A program made the position numbers and the translations under genes. The notes under the pieces are model-generated. The model did no database searches, was not told the origin of the DNA, and saw only the letters and a list, made by a program, of their open reading frames with translations. Shown here piece after piece: positions 60,173 to 64,000 of a DNA stretch of 64,000 bases. How positions within the stretch are numbered: position 1 is the stretch's first letter; every line of letters starts with the position of its first letter. Source of the DNA: Desulfobacter hydrogenophilus (lineage in GTDB: Bacteria; Desulfobacterota; Desulfobacteria; Desulfobacterales; Desulfobacteraceae); the NCBI RefSeq assembly GCF_004319545.1, contig NZ_CP036313.1, positions 2,110,501 to 2,174,500 of the forward strand, given 5' to 3'.

Positions 60173-60475
60173 TTAACCCACTTCGTTCATAATGGAGCCG
60201 ATCATTTTTTCCGCAACCTGCTCGGCATTCACTGTGTATAGATTGGACTGAACCTGTTGTTTGAGGGCTTCAACCATCTGGGCTCTGTCTTTGGGTTCTT
60301 CGGCAGATGCGGCCGAAATTTTCTGGAGATCCCTGGTGGTGCTGGACAAATTAATGCTGTCAGAGAGGGGCTCTTCAGATTGTTTGCCTTGCTCCGCCGA
60401 AGTTTTAGCGGTCGTGTTGGCATTATTGGCAGCGTAACTTTGATTGATATACTGCGGTGTGGAATTAATTTTCAT
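60173..60475 (-). CDS. flgM: Anti-sigma-28 factor FlgM
   Basis: FlgM holds back FliA (sigma-28) until the flagellar hook is complete. From the ATG at 60475 (MKINSTPQYINQSYAANNAN), preceded by AGGAGG, the protein is 100 aa. The N-terminal half is disordered and Asn/Thr/Ser-rich; the C-terminal half (DRAQMVEALKQQVQSNLYTV, NAEQVAEKMIGSIMNE) contains the sigma-binding helices with the typical VDAxxVAxxM pattern. It follows a DVU0524-like gene by one base. Confidence 0.88.
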   Translation of the reverse strand: MKINSTPQYINQSYAANNANTTAKTSAEQGKQSEEPLSDSINLSSTTRDLQKISAASAEEPKDRAQMVEALKQQVQSNLYTVNAEQVAEKMIGSIMNEVG

Positions 60476-60476
60476 A

Positions 60477-60917
60477 TTAAACACCCTCCTGGGATTCCAT
60501 GTTGGAATCAGCCACCTGGCGTGCCAGTTCCGTCATCCGTTCTACAATGAATTTAGAATCCTCCACGGACAAGGTCTGGACAACCTTATTATTATTTTCA
60601 TCAACCGAGCTATAAGTGAATTGATTTCTCCCTTGGGTAAAATCAATTTTTTTCCCCAGCTCTTTTTCAATTTGATTGGTGATATGGGCCTCATCTTTTT
60701 CGTTTTCATTGGGGCCTTCGGTGATAATTTTATCAACAATGTTGCTTGCAACCCTATCTATAATGGCCTGACGCTTGCCTTCCGATGAGATGTTGACACT
60801 GTCTGCAGAAACCTTGTTGGCATCGCTGAATTTATTTTTCCCCAGCAGTTTGCCTTGGCTGAATTGCCTTGAGTAGACTTTCAAGACATTTTGTATTTGG
60901 TATGAAGGTATCTGCAT
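60477..60917 (-). CDS. DVU0524-like FlgM-associated protein
   Basis: This 146-aa protein begins MQIPSYQIQNVLKVYSRQFS, followed by QGKLLGKNKFSDANKVS, and includes SADSVNISSEGKRQAIIDRV. It resembles the family found immediately before flgM in Desulfovibrio and relatives. The function is unknown, but the constant pairing suggests a role in flagellar regulation or as a partner of FlgM. It is the first gene of the pair and shares its transcript. Confidence 0.75.
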   Translation of the reverse strand: MQIPSYQIQNVLKVYSRQFSQGKLLGKNKFSDANKVSADSVNISSEGKRQAIIDRVASNIVDKIITEGPNENEKDEAHITNQIEKELGKKIDFTQGRNQFTYSSVDENNNKVVQTLSVEDSKFIVERMTELARQVADSNMESQEGV

Positions 60918-60977
60918 TTTAATTTTCTCCTTAAACCCAGTATCGGCTTGGTAAAATTAAAACTTTAGAAAAAATTT

Positions 60978-62264
60978 TTAATCATCAAAATTCCCTTCAG
61001 GACCTTTTTCCATCGTGATATGGGAGGCCTTTTCAATAATTTGTTCCCGGGTCCATTCATCTTTTTGTTCAATTTTTTTCGCTTTGAAGCCAGCCATGTG
61101 TGACTGGGTCTCAAAAATTTGTTTTTTTACCAGGTCCGCTGTATCTGTCGCGTTAAACACGTCGGTGAGCAGCGTAAATACAAAATTTTCAACGTTTTTG
61201 ACCATTCGCTCCCGAACCGGCGCATCCTGGGCTGTCAGAATATTTTCAAAGGGAAGGTTCAGTTTTTTAAAATTCCCTTTTTGCCAGTCATTGGCTGCGG
61301 CAACAGTACACATTTTTTCCCACGTGGCCTGGGAAACACCTTTACCAGGCTCTTTGATAAAATTGCCAGACTCATCCATGATGGCATTGCCGAAATCATT
61401 AACCTTTACCCCCCAGGAGATCATCTGAAGGGCCGTGGCAACATTGGCTTTTGTGGTTCTTGTGTTCTTGGCAATCTGGCGCAACCGGTCGGAATTGTTT
61501 CCTGATGTACCGTGCTGGGCTCCGGAAATTCCGTAAGGGGATAGGCAGTTATGGATTTGTGCCGTCAACTCGACATTGATGCCTGAATCGCTTTGTTCAA
61601 TGCCGTGGGTGGTGCCGTTGTTCAGGGCAATCCAGTCCGGGAAAATGCTGTGGGCATTGAGCCCCTGGATCAGAAACAGGGCTTCTTCGGCGGTTGAAAT
61701 CCCCTGTTCTCCTTTTATTTCACCCACTTCAGTTTCAAGACCTGCCCACTCAGGCACATACGGATTTAATTCAATATTGGCCAAAAGATTCTGGTCATCG
61801 GGCATGTGGGATGCGTCAATGGCAATAGAGGTGATCCCGGTATCAAATAAAGACCGGATTTCGGTTTTTGCAGGTTCAACCTCTTCTGGTTTTTTAATTC
61901 CGAAATGGTCTGCATGGATAGCCACGGGAATGGTTATACCCATTTCATTCATATACGCGTCGGTCTGTCTTGCAATGTTCCAAAGGCTGGTGGCGCAATA
62001 GGCCCCGGTACCACCCTCGGAGCGGGCAATCTCGATGATAACTGCAGCATTGGCACGTTGTGCTGCGGCAAGGGTCCCTTTGATGACAAAAGCGTTTCTG
62101 CCGTTCGCCGCAATGGTCATGCAGCCGCCTTTGGCCAGCATGGCGCGGTCAATATATTTACCGCTGACAATTAATGCTTTTGAGCTGGGAAAGCATTTTT
62201 TCACATTGGGGGGTCTGCCGTAATCGAGCAGTTTGCGGTATTCTTCGGATTGTGAATAGGTCAT
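60978..62264 (-). CDS. Class II fructose-bisphosphate aldolase
   Basis: This 428-aa zinc aldolase belongs to the long class II type. Motifs are VAIHADHFGIKKPEEVEPAK (zinc His), IAIDASHMPDDQNLLANIEL, EVGEIKGEQGISTAEEALFL (the second metal region), LNNGTTHGIEQSDSGINVEL and SGAQHGTSGNNSDRLRQIAK (zinc His and phosphate loop). It catalyses the reversible aldol reaction of fructose 1,6-bisphosphate in glycolysis/gluconeogenesis. Transcribed alone; the symbol fba could apply, but subgroup is not certain. Confidence 0.88.
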   Translation of the reverse strand: MTYSQSEEYRKLLDYGRPPNVKKCFPSSKALIVSGKYIDRAMLAKGGCMTIAANGRNAFVIKGTLAAAQRANAAVIIEIARSEGGTGAYCATSLWNIARQTDAYMNEMGITIPVAIHADHFGIKKPEEVEPAKTEIRSLFDTGITSIAIDASHMPDDQNLLANIELNPYVPEWAGLETEVGEIKGEQGISTAEEALFLIQGLNAHSIFPDWIALNNGTTHGIEQSDSGINVELTAQIHNCLSPYGISGAQHGTSGNNSDRLRQIAKNTRTTKANVATALQMISWGVKVNDFGNAIMDESGNFIKEPGKGVSQATWEKMCTVAAANDWQKGNFKKLNLPFENILTAQDAPVRERMVKNVENFVFTLLTDVFNATDTADLVKKQIFETQSHMAGFKAKKIEQKDEWTREQIIEKASHITMEKGPEGNFDD

Positions 62265-62390
62265 GATGAAATCCTCCCGTATGTAAGTAATATCTTGTAT
62301 GTAAAGAATGGTTAGGAATCATAAACTTTTTACATTAAAATAACCTAAAATCAAGTTCAATAAAAGAAGTGAAGGCAATTTTTAAATGAA

Positions 62391-62405
62391 TGAATGAGTG
62401 TTCAT
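62391..62405. promoter_or_regulatory. Candidate FadR/TetR-type operator
   Basis: TGAATGAGTGTTCAT resembles the TGAATGA-N-T-N-N-TCAT core recognised by FadR-like TetR regulators of fatty-acid breakdown. It lies in the 62265-62623 spacer, between the aldolase and the TetR gene. No other feature of note was seen in that spacer. Confidence 0.4.
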
Positions 62406-62623
62406 GGCTTTTGGGGGTGGAGATAATAAAACTGAGTGGTCCGGGTATGATAAAATCTGCATGTGTTAATGTTATTAAGCTATTAGATATATTGATATAA
62501 TGGCTTCTATTTTGAAAGTTTTTGCAAGGCTTGACATTTGTATGGATCTGTAGTTAGTTTGCACAAATTTATTGTCAGATAGATGATCCGTTGTTCATTT
62601 AGGTAAGAGAAGGATGAATATAT

Positions 62624-63208
62624 TTGCAGAAAAGTAAGTCCGAGAAATATCATAAAATTTTAAACAGTGCCGGAGCAGTGTTTGCGGAACATGGTTTTTA
62701 CAAAGCCACCATTTCACAGATTGCTGCCAGGGCTGGGGTGGCGGACGGCACTTTATACCTTTATTTCAAGAACAAGGACGATATCCTTTATCAGTACCTG
62801 AGCTTTAAAACAGATGTGGTGTTCGAAAAAATGAATGTTGCCGTGGCCAAAGGCACAAATGCGGAAAGCAAGCTGAGAAATTTGATCCGCTGTCATCTTG
62901 AGGAATTTCAAAGTGATAGAAACATGGCAATTATTTTTCAATCAGAAGTGAGATATCTACGGGATATTGAGTCTCAGGTTAAGAATATTTCAAAGATGTA
63001 CCTTGATCTGTTATCCGATATTATCGAGCAAGGTCAGATTGAGGGTAGCATGCGTCAGGATCTTTTTGTCGGGCTTGTGAAACGGTTTATCCTCGGGGCT
63101 GTGGAGGGTGTCATTTCCACCTGGGTCAATGCCCATGGCCGCTATGATCTTGGGAGCATGGCAGATCCGCTGGTGGACCTTTATATGACGGGCGTCCGGG
63201 GGGGCTAA
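62624..63208 (+). CDS. TetR-family regulator (FadR-like)
   Basis: This 194-aa protein has an N-terminal TetR helix-turn-helix: KSEKYHKILNSAGAVFAEHG, FYKATISQIAARAGVADGTL and YLYFKNKDDILYQYL. The C-terminal ligand-binding half includes HLEEFQSDRNMAIIFQSEVR, similar to FadR-type regulators that respond to acyl-CoA. It starts with TTG at 62624. The adjacent membrane Fe-S oxidoreductase gene is consistent with control of acyl-CoA oxidation, which is inferred. Confidence 0.82.
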   Translation: MQKSKSEKYHKILNSAGAVFAEHGFYKATISQIAARAGVADGTLYLYFKNKDDILYQYLSFKTDVVFEKMNVAVAKGTNAESKLRNLIRCHLEEFQSDRNMAIIFQSEVRYLRDIESQVKNISKMYLDLLSDIIEQGQIEGSMRQDLFVGLVKRFILGAVEGVISTWVNAHGRYDLGSMADPLVDLYMTGVRGG

Positions 63209-63384
63209 AACTAAACCCCGCCAAGCAGGAACCAACACTGTTTTTTCCCTTCCAGATATTTTTGGGGAGGGAAAGTTACGTTGAACTCAATTTTATGCTT
63301 TTTTCTTGACGCCAAAGTAGATGTCTATTAAAGCACACTGAGCCTGAATTCACGATTTAAATATAATATGGAGGTAAGTCAAGT

Positions 63385-64000
63385 ATGTCTATGATCATTG
63401 CTCCGGCAAACTATTTGTTGTTCGGCTTTTTTCCAACAGTGATTTTTTCATTTTTTTTGCCGGTAATTGGTGTCGGGCTTTTTACCTACATCATAGCCCG
63501 GAGAATCGCTCCTCTGGTCCGCGCCAATCCGGACTATCGCTTTAACAATATTCCGGAACGGATTAAAAACCTAATCGTTGTCTGGTTGGGACAGATCCGC
63601 CAGCCTAGATATATGCGGGCAGGAATACTGCACATCATTATATTTGCCGGTTTTTTAATCCTTTCCATCCGCTCCACCAGCCTTGTCATCATCGGTGTGT
63701 TTGACGGATTTGTGCTGCCCGGGTTCGACGGCAGCCTTGGTGCTGTTTACAATTTCATTAAAGATTACGCAGCCACCGCCGTTCTTGTGGCCTGTATTAT
63801 CGCGGCCTACCGCCGGGCCATCATCAAACCGGCCCGCTATGCCGTGCCTGAAAAGTATGGTCATGACCATACGGCAGAAGCGGTTTTTGTTCTGGGCCTC
63901 ATCGCCACCCTGATGATTTCAGAAAGCATGTTTGACGCATCTGCTGTCGCCTACAACTATCAGGCCCTTGGTGAAGCCCATTTCCCGGCAATTTTTTCGC
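63385..64000 (+). CDS. Membrane-bound Fe-S oxidoreductase, N-terminal membrane domain (cut by window edge)
   Basis: From the ATG at 63385, preceded by GGAGG, the frame stays open to the window end (205 codons): MSMIIAPANYLLFGFFPTVI is followed by further hydrophobic segments, and RQPRYMRAGILHIIIFAGFL and AAYRRAIIKPARYAVPEKYG. This resembles the NarI-like cytochrome b domain of fused heterodisulfide-reductase-like oxidoreductases that receive electrons from ETF in beta-oxidation. The iron-sulfur and CCG domains would lie beyond the window. It follows the TetR gene after 176 bp. Confidence 0.65.
   Translation, partial: MSMIIAPANYLLFGFFPTVIFSFFLPVIGVGLFTYIIARRIAPLVRANPDYRFNNIPERIKNLIVVWLGQIRQPRYMRAGILHIIIFAGFLILSIRSTSLVIIGVFDGFVLPGFDGSLGAVYNFIKDYAATAVLVACIIAAYRRAIIKPARYAVPEKYGHDHTAEAVFVLGLIATLMISESMFDASAVAYNYQALGEAHFPAIFS

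Noticed and set aside
1..64000. CRISPR arrays, tRNA and rRNA genes
   Set aside because: No regularly spaced repeats, tRNA cloverleaf signatures or rRNA motifs were found on reading the window.

Overview
This looks like a chromosomal segment of a free-living, flagellated, anaerobic Desulfobacterota bacterium, probably a Desulfobacteraceae-type sulfate reducer. That placement is inference from gene families: a CobA-HemD fusion, SelA, a NifX-like protein, a CGGC protein, the FlgM/DVU0524 pair, and a membrane-anchored Fe-S oxidoreductase start beside a TetR regulator. No rRNA, tRNA or CRISPR array was seen.

Layout. 1-4.2 kb: tetrapyrrole operon on the minus strand (FmdB-like, hemC, cobA-hemD) ending in moaA, then an M20 amidohydrolase. 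4.4-12.2 kb: a small transporter, a deoxyhypusine-synthase-like protein with gmhA, then CheD-HDOD fusion, selA and a TPR protein, then ilvH with a diguanylate cyclase. 12.6-17.4 kb: pyrF, lysC, tsaE, nnr and tag. 18-25 kb: an acyltransferase-like gene behind a candidate sigma-54 promoter, an SbmA/YddA-type ABC protein, and a three-gene glucosylglycerate cluster (synthase, phosphatase, phosphorylase). 25-31.4 kb: NifX-like and CGGC proteins, a K+ channel, ispF, cysS, glnS and a CoA-binding protein. 31.5-49 kb: uvrB and uvrC, separated by 13.6 kb holding a rhodanese lipoprotein, decayed REP-type transposases, an RRM protein, mazEF, a heterodimeric ABC exporter, a large NAD-glutamate dehydrogenase, a metallo-hydrolase and a TrmO-like gene. 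49-50.5 kb: a DDE insertion sequence. 50.8-59.5 kb: S1 protein, HAD phosphatase, a broken response regulator, the phoH-pgpH-ybeY-pdxJ operon, then cvpA-mazG. 59.5-64 kb: flagellar regulators (DVU0524-like, flgM), a class II aldolase, a TetR regulator and the start of a membrane Fe-S oxidoreductase.

The strongest unusual signals lie between genes. At least five kinds of palindromic elements occur. One is a 125-bp element in two copies whose terminal arms differ in sequence but remain complementary. Two are MITE-like elements with exact target-site duplications, one of which also has an unoccupied copy of its target elsewhere in the window. A roughly 100-bp structured repeat occurs four times. 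The coding junction between uvrB and uvrC is present twice, 13.6 kb apart: once after uvrB, where only a broken uvrC start remains, and once before uvrC, where the last codons of uvrB now end a TrmO-like gene.
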